A stretch of DNA of 10,820 bases from Cellvibrionales bacterium UBA2618 (GCA_002339165.1 DDJS01000105.1:1-10820); one strand, 5' to 3'; counted from the stretch's first letter, positions 1-7,092 are shown. Notes: generated by a model not told the origin, from the letters alone. A program made the numbers and translations.

Positions 1-241
1 GCACCTCGGGCACCCCACTGATCGGCTGGGTTTGGAGCACACCATCGATCACTCGGCGCAAACGGCCAACGCGCTCGGTGACCAGTACTTCGCGATCTGA
101 AATAACCGCAACGCCCCAGGGGTGCTCGAGCCCCTCGGCGAGCGTCTGTAAACGATAATCGTCCGCCCCAGCGCACAACGTGGCGAAAAAAGTCGCGCAA
201 AGCAGCGCAGCTCGCCGCAGAAAAGACCCATTTGCCGTCAT
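1..241 (-). CDS. PQQ-dependent aldose sugar dehydrogenase (N-terminal part, runs off the window)
   Basis: Eighty codons are visible from an ATG at 241-239. Residues 1 to about 26 form a signal peptide (two arginines at 9-10, a hydrophobic stretch, then an A-G-A cleavage-like site before DD), so the product is probably exported to the periplasm. The mature start matches the soluble glucose/aldose dehydrogenase family (E. coli YliI/Asd type, six-bladed beta-propeller): a GLEHPWGVA segment at residues 37-45, followed by VLVTERVGRLRRV and SGVPEV. Known members oxidise aldose sugars to lactones with PQQ and pass electrons to the respiratory chain. The catalytic histidine and the PQQ and calcium ligands lie outside the window, so activity cannot be judged. 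The ATG overlaps the TGA of the upstream membrane-protein gene as ATGA and has a GAGG eight nt upstream, which supports this start and suggests translational coupling. Confidence 0.85.
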   Translation of the reverse strand, partial: MTANGSFLRRAALLCATFFATLCAGADDYRLQTLAEGLEHPWGVAVISDREVLVTERVGRLRRVIDGVLQTQPISGVPEV

Positions 242-708
242 TTAGATAGCCTCGTCAGTTGAGATCCAAAGAAATAACCGGCCACGCCGCCCGCGGCGAT
301 TAGGTAAAACTTACCGAGCAGCGAGCGCGCGCCGGCGATTAATTCCATATCGGACAGCGCCAGGGGCATGCAAATAACCAGTACAGCACTGCCTATCGCG
401 CCGGCCAGTGCATAGCTATATCGGGATTCAACAACCCACCAAATCGTCACCACGCGGGTGGCCGAAAAAGCCAACAATAGCGCCACGCCGAGCAGACCGC
501 TCAGCGGTACCTCGCCGTGAATATTCATACCCAGCCAATCTGCAAAAAGGGTCGCACTGACCACCGCGCTATCCACGGGCATGCCGATACTGGCGAGCCA
601 GTATAAATTTGTCGCACTGGTCTGGGCAGTATAGAAGCTGGTGAGGATCAATAACGACAATCCGAACCAAACCAAGTGCTCCCCAAACCACACCAATCGC
701 TTTAACAT
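238..708 (-). CDS. Unrecognised four-helix inner-membrane protein
   Basis: I do not recognise this family. The protein has 156 residues from the ATG at 708-706, with four likely membrane segments at about 12-28, 70-93, 99-118 and 132-149. The N-terminus is basic and rich in tryptophan and phenylalanine (MLKRLVWFGEHLVWF). About 40 residues between helices 1 and 2 would form a soluble loop. No catalytic motif, heme-binding pair or transporter signature is visible. The frame stays open upstream to 771, but those 21 extra residues are charged and unlike a membrane-protein start, whereas the ATG at 708 has an excellent Shine-Dalgarno sequence. The stop codon overlaps the start of the sugar dehydrogenase gene, so the two are probably co-expressed. 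A TATACT hexamer at 752-757 on this strand could be a -10 element, but no good -35 goes with it. A membrane partner for the exported dehydrogenase is possible but only a guess. Confidence 0.75.
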   Translation of the reverse strand: MLKRLVWFGEHLVWFGLSLLILTSFYTAQTSATNLYWLASIGMPVDSAVVSATLFADWLGMNIHGEVPLSGLLGVALLLAFSATRVVTIWWVVESRYSYALAGAIGSAVLVICMPLALSDMELIAGARSLLGKFYLIAAGGVAGYFFGSQLTRLSK

Positions 709-713
709 AGATA

Positions 714-723
714 CCCTCTCCTC
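714..723 (-). promoter_or_regulatory. Ribosome binding site deciding the start of the membrane protein gene
   Basis: The minus strand reads GAGGAGAGGG here. It offers AGGAG nine nt and GAGGG five nt before the ATG at 708-706. This is the best ribosome binding site in the left part of the window and argues for the 156-residue form over the 177-residue form starting at 771. Confidence 0.7.
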
Positions 724-829
724 GACGCGTCGCTGCTTGCGCTCTGAAGGCAAGTATAGTGCGCTTGGCAATCAGGCGCATCACTACTCGCGCCACAGAG
801 TTTTAACCAGCGCAATAGCCACGGCGTAA

Positions 830-2056
830 TCACGACGCTAACACCTGATCGCCAATATACTCACCAATAGGGATAGCCGCGGTCGCGGCTGGCGACGGCG
901 CGTTGCACACGTGCAAACTCCTCGAACTGCGCGCGAACAAAAAATCGTCGGCTAAGGTGCCATCGCGCATTACCGCCTGAGCACGCACTCCAGCTGGATA
1001 GGGCAGTAAATCTGAAAGGTTGATCTGCGGGCAGTATTTGCGCACCTGCTGAAGATAACCGGGTCGCCACCAAGAATTTTTGGTCTCTGCCAAACCGGTG
1101 CCTAAATGCCTACCTATGGCCCGCCAAAATCCCGGAAACTCGAGCATTTCCTTAATATCTCGCGCGTCGATATTGAATTTTCCGTAGCCCTCGCGCTTCC
1201 ACCCCAGGGTCGCGTTTGGCCCCACGGTGACCGAGCCGTCGATCATCCGCGTCAGATGTATTCCCAAAAAAGGCAGCTTTGGATCTGGGATCGGGTAGAT
1301 CAGGTGCGCCACTATGTCGTTGTACTTAGCCGGTAGTCGATAGTATTCGCCGCGAAATGGCACGATTCTAAAATCCGTTTGAATCCCCAACAATGTGACC
1401 ATACGGTCTGCCATAAGGCCGCAACAAGCGATCATAAAATTGCCGCGCAATGTACCCCGCCGACCCTCAGAGCGTGTAATCAGCGTGATCTCTCGGTCGG
1501 ATTCAAGCGCATCGATCACCGTGGTGCCGAGCGCCACTTCACCGCCCAGTTGCCGAAAGCTCTGCAGCATGGTTGCTGCCACTTGGCGATAGTCAACGAT
1601 CGCCGTCGAGGGTACCCAAATGGCACCCAAACCCGTAACGTTCGGCGCTTGCCGTCGCAACTGCGCAGAATCTAGCAATTCGACGGGGACGTCGTGGCCG
1701 AGGGCGCGCTGATACAACGATTGCATGCGCTCCACTTCAACAACAGTTGTTGCAACCAATAATTTACCGCAACGCTGGTACGCGATCTTATGTTGTCGGC
1801 AAAAATCTATCGTCGCGGCGGCGCCTCGCTGGCAAAACTGCGCTTTTAAACTGCCCGGAGGGTAGTAAATCCCAGCGTGGACAACACCGCTATTATGACC
1901 ACTTTGATGACTAGCCACCCGCGGTTCTTTGTCGAGCAATAACACTCGGGCGGTCGGACAGCGGCGCTTTAATTGCCAGGCCGTGGAGATGCCAACAATA
2001 CCTCCGCCGACAACAAGATAGTCATAATTGTCGACGCTTTTCACAACGGCCAACAC
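830..2056 (-). CDS. lhgO: L-2-hydroxyglutarate oxidase/dehydrogenase
   Basis: This FAD enzyme of the DAO superfamily oxidises L-2-hydroxyglutarate to 2-oxoglutarate. In E. coli the homologue (YgaF/LhgO) delivers electrons to the membrane quinone pool. The dinucleotide-binding motif GGGIVG is at residues 17-22. The family hallmark HQSGHNSGVVHAGIYYPPGS follows near residues 50-70. Further on come PFRGEYYRLP, YPIPDP, HLTRMIDGSVTVGPNA and, near the C-terminus, CNAPSPAATAAIPIG, all typical of LhgO. The 408 residues make it slightly shorter than the roughly 420 of the E. coli enzyme, mainly at the C-terminus, with nothing essential obviously missing. The longest frame starts at a GTG (2056-2054) without a convincing Shine-Dalgarno. 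An in-frame GTG at 2044-2042 lies downstream of an AGGTG and would remove four residues, so the exact start is uncertain. The usual csiD/gab neighbours are absent; an amino acid racemase gene lies 148 nt upstream. Confidence 0.93.
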   Translation of the reverse strand: MLAVVKSVDNYDYLVVGGGIVGISTAWQLKRRCPTARVLLLDKEPRVASHQSGHNSGVVHAGIYYPPGSLKAQFCQRGAAATIDFCRQHKIAYQRCGKLLVATTVVEVERMQSLYQRALGHDVPVELLDSAQLRRQAPNVTGLGAIWVPSTAIVDYRQVAATMLQSFRQLGGEVALGTTVIDALESDREITLITRSEGRRGTLRGNFMIACCGLMADRMVTLLGIQTDFRIVPFRGEYYRLPAKYNDIVAHLIYPIPDPKLPFLGIHLTRMIDGSVTVGPNATLGWKREGYGKFNIDARDIKEMLEFPGFWRAIGRHLGTGLAETKNSWWRPGYLQQVRKYCPQINLSDLLPYPAGVRAQAVMRDGTLADDFLFARSSRSLHVCNAPSPAATAAIPIGEYIGDQVLAS

Positions 2057-2204
2057 ACCTATGTTTGAGTTTAGCGGACGTCTGCACGACTGCCCACAGA
2101 AATTTTCGCTCTAACGATCAAGCGCACGATACACCTCTAGCAAAATATTATCGCCGGTAAAGTTTGCCCATTTTATTATTAATCACAGGTTTTTATATTC
2201 CAAA

Positions 2205-2903
2205 TTAAGCGATGTTCAACGCCCAATCAACGGCTTTTTGTGCGTGAATATGCGCAGTATCCAAGAGTCGAACCCCTGTATCCGATTGATTAACCAGCAA
2301 GCCAATTTCGGTACACCCGAGAATCACCGCCACGGCACCTTGCCGAGCCAAGGATTCAATAATCCTTAAATAATGGGTTTTTGATCGGTGACTAACGATG
2401 CCGACGCACAGCTCTTGGTAGATCACGTCGTGGATAATTTGCCGGTCTTGGCGATTGGGAACTAGCACTTTTAAGCCGTGTTTTTCGCGGAGCCTAGCTG
2501 TATAAAAATCTTCCTCCATAGTAAAAGCGGTACCCAGTAATCCTAAGGTGCCGGCGTTATCGGTTATAGCAGCCTCGGCCGTTGTGTCTGCTATATGCAG
2601 TAAGGGGATATCAATCGCGGCCTCGATCTGTGGCGCGACCTTATGCATGGTGTTGGTACAAATAAGTAATAATTCGGCGCCCGCCGATTGCACATTTTGC
2701 GCCGCTTCGATGAGTATCTTTGTCGTTGCTTGCCAATCACCTTGCTGCTGAAGCACGGCAATTTGCTCGAAATCGACGCTATACATAACGATTTTGGCTG
2801 AGTGCAAGCCGCCCAGCGCCGCGTGGGTCGCCTCGTTAATCGCACGATAATACGCCAGCGTGCTCTGCCAACTCATACCGCCTAATAGACCAATGGTTTT
2901 CAT
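2205..2903 (-). CDS. ygeA: Aspartate/glutamate racemase family protein (YgeA-type amino acid racemase)
   Basis: This is a cofactor-independent racemase that swaps L- and D-amino acids by a two-cysteine mechanism. E. coli YgeA, which this resembles along its whole length from memory, acts on several amino acids, including homoserine. The 232-residue protein begins MKTIGLLGGMSW with the family glycine loop. It carries both expected catalytic cysteines: C82 in the CTNTMHK motif and C197 in the LGCTEIGLL motif. HIADTT at 103-108 and DTAHIHA near the C-terminus are also family-typical. The start is well fixed by AAGGAG four nt before the ATG. The enzyme should be cytoplasmic. The gene stands alone, with about 200 nt before it and about 150 nt after, so it need not share a transcript with its neighbours. 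The true substrate cannot be told from the sequence; aspartate, glutamate or a broader set are all possible. Confidence 0.92.
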   Translation of the reverse strand: MKTIGLLGGMSWQSTLAYYRAINEATHAALGGLHSAKIVMYSVDFEQIAVLQQQGDWQATTKILIEAAQNVQSAGAELLLICTNTMHKVAPQIEAAIDIPLLHIADTTAEAAITDNAGTLGLLGTAFTMEEDFYTARLREKHGLKVLVPNRQDRQIIHDVIYQELCVGIVSHRSKTHYLRIIESLARQGAVAVILGCTEIGLLVNQSDTGVRLLDTAHIHAQKAVDWALNIA

Positions 2904-3103
2904 ATGACTCCTTTCACTGCGATTTGTATGTCACGGTTAAAGCGCCTAAACCTGGGGCGCGCAGCCGAACCACATTAACTAATGCCGATAATGATCGCGG
3001 GCAGGGTCTGTGCCGCTGTCATCGCGCAAACCTGTGCGGCAATCAAAAGAGGTTCCTGCACGGTTAAACAGCCAAAGGACACGGGCTTGTCCAATCTGCC
3101 AGC
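2904..3103. other. Unassigned 200-bp spacer, possible dispersed repeat or gene remnant
   Basis: Apart from the ribosome binding site of the racemase gene at its left end, nothing here is explained. On the minus strand two reading frames stay open for about 40 codons right after the methyltransferase-like gene. One of them continues directly in frame past that gene's TAA, and neither has a credible start. The ten-base word CACGGTTAAA occurs twice on the plus strand (2932-2941 and 3059-3068). A TGCCGC/GCGGCA pair at 3011-3016 and 3036-3041 could form a weak stem. I see no clear promoter or terminator. Confidence 0.3.
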
Positions 3104-3550
3104 TTAAACCCAACGTCGAGTGGTTGCCTTGTAGTCAACAAACGCTTGACCAAAAATCTTTTGCATTGCCGCCTCTTCGGGGAGAATTTGGAATTTTGTA
3201 ATAAAGAGAACGAACATCAACACAACAACAATACCCCCAACAACATTGAATTTTAAAGTCGCAGAGAGCAACATCAGTAGCATCCCGATATACATTGGAT
3301 TTCGCGAATATTTGAAGATACCTGAGATGACCAGTGAGGAGGCTTTTTCTGGTTGTAGAGGATTTACCGTAGTCTGTTGTTGTTTAAAAGACAAAACAGC
3401 TGCGCTCAAGGTTGCGATGCCAAGCAGAAAAAACGCCGCACTGAAAATATCAGCGACAGTGTGATGATAGGTTGGAAAAAGCGATCTAGAGAGGTAGATC
3501 GCTAATCCGCTGATCGCAGTAACAATCGGTGGTGGTATTTTGTTATGCAT
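3104..3550 (-). CDS. Isoprenylcysteine carboxyl methyltransferase-like membrane protein
   Basis: The 148-residue protein has the layout of the ICMT/phospholipid methyltransferase superfamily (Pfam PEMT/ICMT type). Likely membrane segments lie at about 8-22, 33-54, 86-98 and 103-120. The conserved core follows: TVNPLQP at 61-67, GIFKYSRNPMYIGM at 77-90, then the C-terminal glutamates E125-E126, FG at 133-134, Y140 and RRW at 145-147. In this superfamily these residues bind S-adenosylmethionine and place the methyl acceptor at the membrane face. Bacteria generally lack prenylated proteins of the eukaryotic kind, so the substrate of such short bacterial members is not known; a small molecule or a lipid are both possible. 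The ATG at 3550-3548 has no good Shine-Dalgarno. A promoter-like pair and a perfect palindrome lie just upstream. The gene is 168 nt from glmS, so it probably has its own transcript. Confidence 0.82.
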   Translation of the reverse strand: MHNKIPPPIVTAISGLAIYLSRSLFPTYHHTVADIFSAAFFLLGIATLSAAVLSFKQQQTTVNPLQPEKASSLVISGIFKYSRNPMYIGMLLMLLSATLKFNVVGGIVVVLMFVLFITKFQILPEEAAMQKIFGQAFVDYKATTRRWV

Positions 3551-3575
3551 TTTTTGCAGGTTTACGGTTCCCTGT

Positions 3576-3592
3576 AATTCTCACTGAGAATT
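3576..3592. repeat. Perfect 17-bp palindrome, candidate operator
   Basis: The sequence AATTCTCA-C-TGAGAATT is an exact inverted repeat of two 8-base arms around one base. Its near edge is 25 nt upstream of the methyltransferase-like start codon. It begins about where transcription would start from the promoter-like pair at 3600-3627, which is where a repressor site would sit. A one-base centre is poor for an RNA hairpin, so a dimeric DNA-binding protein is the more natural reader. I do not recognise the motif as a known operator. Confidence 0.5.
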
Positions 3593-3599
3593 CCTTTTT

Positions 3600-3627
3600 A
3601 TTTTAAGGCTTTTGTTAATTTTTCCAA
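3600..3627 (-). promoter_or_regulatory. Candidate sigma-70 promoter for the methyltransferase-like gene
   Basis: On the minus strand TTGGAA (3627-3622, four of six consensus bases) and TAAAAT (3605-3600, five of six) are separated by 16 nt. The start would fall near 3593, at the edge of the palindrome at 3576-3592. The area is AT-rich, so a chance match is possible. Confidence 0.4.
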
Positions 3628-3718
3628 ACGGACAATCGCAACTACTCCAACCATCCCAAAAAAAACCCATTACCGTTCACCCTTCCATAATTTCCTCTGT
3701 TTAATTCCCGATTTTGTA

Positions 3719-5548
3719 TCACTCCACGGTTACGGATTTTGCAAGATTCCTCGGTTGATCGACATCGGTGCCCTTTAACAGTGCGACATGGTAGGACAGT
3801 AACTGCAGCGGCAAGGTGTAGACGATCGCCTCGAGACTCTTCGGCACCGACGGCATATCGATCACCGTAATACCCGGCTCACTGATAAACCCAGCGTCGC
3901 GGTCGGCGAACACGAACAACTGCCCACCGCGAGCGCGCACTTCGTGGAGATTGGATTTTAATTTTTCCAGCAACTCATTGTTCGGCGCAACGGTGACCAC
4001 CGGCATGTCCTCATCGACCAGTGCCAGGGGCCCGTGCTTCAATTCACCTGAGGGGTATGCCTCGGCGTGAATATAAGATATTTCTTTAAGTTTCAGTGCG
4101 CCCTCAAGCGCGATCGGATACTGCTCACCGCGACCTAAAAATAGTGCGTGATGTTTGTTGGCAAACGACTCCGAAACCTCTTCAATCACGCCGTTGAGCG
4201 CCAGCACCTGATGACAGAGGTCGTGGAGCCGGTGGAGGTTTTGTACCCACTCGGCTTCGACCGCCGCGGTTAACCCACAGTGCTTGGCAAGCGCCAACGC
4301 CAATAACTGTAAGGCCACCAATTGAGTGGTAAACGCCTTGGTCGAGGCAACCCCAATTTCTGGGCCAGCCATAGTCATCAGTGAGATATCGGACTCGCGA
4401 ACCAGCGAGCTATTGGCAACGTTGCAAATCGCCAAAAACCCCAAGTAACCGCTCTCCTTGGCCTTGCGCAACGCTGCAAGGGTGTCGGCAGTCTCGCCGG
4501 ACTGCGAGATCGAAACGAACAGCGTGCCCGCTGGTACCGCCACCACGCGGTAGCGGTACTCACTCGCCACCTCGACCTGACAGGGTGTGCCGGCAAGTTC
4601 CTCAAGCCAATATTTAGCCACTAGCCCCGAGTGATAACTAGTGCCACAAGCGACAATATGCACCCCCTTCGTCGACGCGAACAAGGTCTCTGCGCGGTGG
4701 CCGAAAATGGCTTCGCGAATGTGATCGTCGGCAATGCGTCCCGCAAAAGTGTCACCGAGCACACGCGGTTGTTCAAATATTTCCTTTTGCATAAAGTGCC
4801 GATAACGACCCTTTTCGGCAATCTGATCGGTCTCTTCCAACTGTTGTAAGGGGCGGTCTACCAACTGGTTACTGGGGTTGTATATGTGATAACCGTCGGC
4901 GCTCAACTCGACCAAGTCGCCCTCTTGTAAAAAGATAAATCGGTCGGTTACCTGACGCAACGCCATCTGATCTGAGGCAATGAAGTGTTCGTCGATGCCC
5001 ACACCAATCACCAGTGGGCTGCCGCTTCTAGCGCCAATCACGGTGCCGGGACGATCTGTATGCACCACAGCTAACGCGTAAGCGCCATCCAAACGGGTGA
5101 GCGCCGCAGCTACTGCAGCACGCAGACTGGGCTCTTTTTTAAGGCAGCTATGGATCAAGTGAGCGATCACTTCGCTGTCCGTTACGGACGTAAAATGATA
5201 ATTTTGGTCACGCAATTCAGCGCGTAATGCATCGTGGTTCTCAATAATACCGTTGTGCACGATAGCGACTCCGCCCGAGGTGTGGGGGTGGGAATTTACC
5301 GTGCTCGGCTCGCCGTGGGTGGCCCAGCGGGTGTGCGCGATGCCCGTATGACCGGCGACTGGGTCTAACGCCGCAAGCGCCTCTAAATCTGCCACCTTAC
5401 CCTTGGCTTTTCGGGTCTCTAGGTGGTTGTGCCGGTCGATCATCGAAATCCCTGCTGAGTCGTAGCCACGGTACTCGAGGCGGCGCAGTCCTTCTATCAA
5501 GATTTTATAGACGTTTCTTGTAGCGGCAACAGCGACGATTCCACACAT
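3719..5548 (-). CDS. glmS: Glutamine--fructose-6-phosphate aminotransferase (isomerizing)
   Basis: GlmS makes glucosamine-6-phosphate and glutamate from fructose-6-phosphate and glutamine, the first committed step to UDP-GlcNAc for the cell wall and lipopolysaccharide. The 609 residues equal the E. coli length. The N-terminal glutaminase domain (about 2-240) begins MCGIVAV, with Cys2 as nucleophile once Met is removed. It contains RRLEYRGYDSAG, HTRWATHGEPS and HNGIIENH. Two SIS domains follow (about 285-425 and 455-600), with ACGTSYHSG, SQSGETADT, EIGVASTKAF, LGRGEQYPIALEGALKLKE and HAEAYPSGELKHGP. The C-terminus PRNLAKSVTVE carries Lys604, which forms the Schiff base with the sugar. The ATG lies only 3 nt after the glmU stop, and its GGAAG ribosome site is inside the end of glmU, so the two are co-transcribed and probably coupled. 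That gap leaves no room for a glmS ribozyme. Confidence 0.98.
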   Translation of the reverse strand: MCGIVAVAATRNVYKILIEGLRRLEYRGYDSAGISMIDRHNHLETRKAKGKVADLEALAALDPVAGHTGIAHTRWATHGEPSTVNSHPHTSGGVAIVHNGIIENHDALRAELRDQNYHFTSVTDSEVIAHLIHSCLKKEPSLRAAVAAALTRLDGAYALAVVHTDRPGTVIGARSGSPLVIGVGIDEHFIASDQMALRQVTDRFIFLQEGDLVELSADGYHIYNPSNQLVDRPLQQLEETDQIAEKGRYRHFMQKEIFEQPRVLGDTFAGRIADDHIREAIFGHRAETLFASTKGVHIVACGTSYHSGLVAKYWLEELAGTPCQVEVASEYRYRVVAVPAGTLFVSISQSGETADTLAALRKAKESGYLGFLAICNVANSSLVRESDISLMTMAGPEIGVASTKAFTTQLVALQLLALALAKHCGLTAAVEAEWVQNLHRLHDLCHQVLALNGVIEEVSESFANKHHALFLGRGEQYPIALEGALKLKEISYIHAEAYPSGELKHGPLALVDEDMPVVTVAPNNELLEKLKSNLHEVRARGGQLFVFADRDAGFISEPGITVIDMPSVPKSLEAIVYTLPLQLLSYHVALLKGTDVDQPRNLAKSVTVE

Positions 5549-5551
5549 GCT

Positions 5552-6922
5552 TTAATCTTCCTTTTTTATTGGCCTTTGCCAGCCGGCAATATTGCGCTGC
5601 TTAGCACGGCCCACCGCGAGTTCGGCATCGCTGACATTTTTCGTCAGGGTGGTGCCCGCGGCGACAAAACCACCATCGCCAATTTCAACCGGCGCAATTA
5701 AGGTGCTGTTCGAACCGATGAAAACTTCGTTGCCAATCTGCGTCAGGTATTTATTGGCGCCATCATAATTACAAGTAATGGTGCCGGCGCCCACGTTTAC
5801 ATGATCCCCTAACTCAGCATCGCCAATGTAACTCAGATGATTAATCTTGCTGCCTTCGCCGACACGGGCCTTTTTGGTTTCGACAAAATTACCGACCTTG
5901 GCATGTTTACCCAGCACCGTACCCGGTCTAAGTCGTGCGAATGGGCCAACGCTGCAGCACTCGCCCAGCACCGCGGATTCGATCACTGAATTGGCTTTAA
6001 TCTCCACGCCATCGGCGATCGTGCTGTCGCTTATTATACAGTTTGCGCCAATAGTAACGCCGGAACCGATCGTCACATTGCCGCTAAACACACAGTTAAT
6101 GTCGATATAATTATCCACTCCGGCGACCAGTTCACCGCGCTGATCGAAGCGCGCGGGGTCCGCGAGTGTAGTGCCAGCGAGCATCAACTCGCGTGCCAAC
6201 TGACCTTGATGTGCGCGCTCTAACTCCGCCAGTTGTACCCGGTCATTGATCCCTTGAACCTCGTTGGCGGAAATCGGTTGAATACTTTTAACGCTGAAGT
6301 CATGGGCACGCGCTACAGCGATCAGATCAGTCAGATAGTATTCGCCCTGAGCGTTGTTATTATTAATTTGCGGTAGCCACGCCTTTAATTGACCGACCCC
6401 AAGCGCCATCACACCGGTATTGATTTCGTTGATATTAAGCTGCTCTGCATTGGCATCGCGGTGCTCGACGATAGATTCGATGGCGCCCTCGGTGCCGCGC
6501 ACAATGCGCCCGTAACCACTGGGATTATCCGTCTGCAAAGTCAGCAGCGCGATCTGTTGCGGACCCACCGCATCGAGCATTCGGGCAATGGTGGTGGCGT
6601 TAATCAACGGCACATCTGCGTATAGAATTAGCGCAACCGCTCCGGCGCGCAAGTGCGGCAACGCCGCCTGTACAGCATGCGCGGTGCCCAGTTGCTCGCC
6701 CTGACGGACAAATAGGTGCTCACCATCGGCGAAAGTCTGCTCAACCTGCGCTGCGCCGTGGCCGGTGACGACTATACTCTGGCCATCCGGCACCGTTCCA
6801 GCGGCGGCCAATACGTGTTCCAACATGGGCCGCCCACCGAGCGGGTGCAACACTTTAGGCAGATCGGATTGCATTCGCGAGCCTTTGCCGGCGGCGAGAA
6901 TAACAACATCGGTATAGTTCAT
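5552..6922 (-). CDS. glmU: Bifunctional GlcNAc-1-phosphate uridyltransferase / glucosamine-1-phosphate acetyltransferase
   Basis: GlmU acetylates glucosamine-1-phosphate with acetyl-CoA and then couples it to UTP, giving UDP-GlcNAc. The N-terminal nucleotidyltransferase domain (about 1-228) has VVILAAGKGSRM near residues 6-17 and ILYADVPLI, where the GDVPL of E. coli reads ADVPL. The C-terminal left-handed beta-helix (about 250-456) shows hexapeptide repeats and the acetyltransferase motifs GNFVETKKA, NHLSYIGDAELG (catalytic His362, matching E. coli His363) and GAGTITCNYDGANK. I chose the ATG at 6922-6920, giving 456 residues as in E. coli. The frame is open up to a TTG at 6958, but the twelve extra residues have no counterpart in the family. 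No strong ribosome site stands just before the ATG. The spacer of about 130 nt after the atp terminator should hold its promoter, but I found no convincing -35/-10 pair there; it has a short TCGTA-GA-TACGA palindrome at 7023-7034. Confidence 0.97.
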   Translation of the reverse strand: MNYTDVVILAAGKGSRMQSDLPKVLHPLGGRPMLEHVLAAAGTVPDGQSIVVTGHGAAQVEQTFADGEHLFVRQGEQLGTAHAVQAALPHLRAGAVALILYADVPLINATTIARMLDAVGPQQIALLTLQTDNPSGYGRIVRGTEGAIESIVEHRDANAEQLNINEINTGVMALGVGQLKAWLPQINNNNAQGEYYLTDLIAVARAHDFSVKSIQPISANEVQGINDRVQLAELERAHQGQLARELMLAGTTLADPARFDQRGELVAGVDNYIDINCVFSGNVTIGSGVTIGANCIISDSTIADGVEIKANSVIESAVLGECCSVGPFARLRPGTVLGKHAKVGNFVETKKARVGEGSKINHLSYIGDAELGDHVNVGAGTITCNYDGANKYLTQIGNEVFIGSNSTLIAPVEIGDGGFVAAGTTLTKNVSDAELAVGRAKQRNIAGWQRPIKKED

Positions 6923-7050
6923 AAGCAGGTTTCTAAAACTCCATAGAAGATCGCACAACCAGCCATATTTCGGCGTTTAAAGGTACTGCCTTATCGGCCG
7001 CGACACAAGCTCTAAGGTGGGGTCGTAGATACGATGAAAAATATCTGGGC

Positions 7051-7081
7051 AAAAAAAAGGGTGGCATAGCCACCCTTTTTT
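7051..7081 (-). terminator. Rho-independent terminator of the atp operon (symmetric, may act both ways)
   Basis: A perfect inverted repeat GGGTGGC (7059-7065) / GCCACCC (7069-7075) with a three-base loop is flanked by eight A on one side and six T on the other. On the minus strand this gives a strong GC stem followed by eight T, 11 nt after the atpC stop codon. Counting the A/T tracts, the repeat spans 13 bp per arm. On the plus strand the hairpin is followed by six T, so it could also stop antisense transcription. Confidence 0.95.
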
Positions 7082-7092
7082 CGAACGCGGAA

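Noticed and set aside
49..231. A 60-codon frame at the left edge
   Set aside because: It is a shifted frame of the sugar dehydrogenase start. The frame from the ATG at 241 gives a signal peptide and clear family motifs instead.
702..833. A 43-codon minus-strand frame starting at a GTG that overlaps the lhgO stop (GTGA) and ending just inside the membrane-protein gene
   Set aside because: The two overlaps look like a small coupled gene, but the predicted peptide has no hydrophobic, signal or domain pattern and only a distant AGG as ribosome site. A chance frame of this length is expected in sequence of this base composition.
3652..3672. A run of eight T on the minus strand downstream of glmS that might end a terminator
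   Set aside because: The purine-rich sequence before it cannot form a GC stem, so there is no Rho-independent hairpin. A short 18-codon frame starting at 3654 also lacks a ribosome site.
5549..5551. A glmS ribozyme or leader before glmS
   Set aside because: Only three bases separate glmU and glmS, which leaves no room for the element known from Gram-positive bacteria.
6923..6958. Twelve extra residues on GlmU from an upstream TTG
   Set aside because: The family starts right before the VVILAAGKG motif, the ATG at 6922 gives the usual 456 residues, and TTG is a rare start with no ribosome site there.
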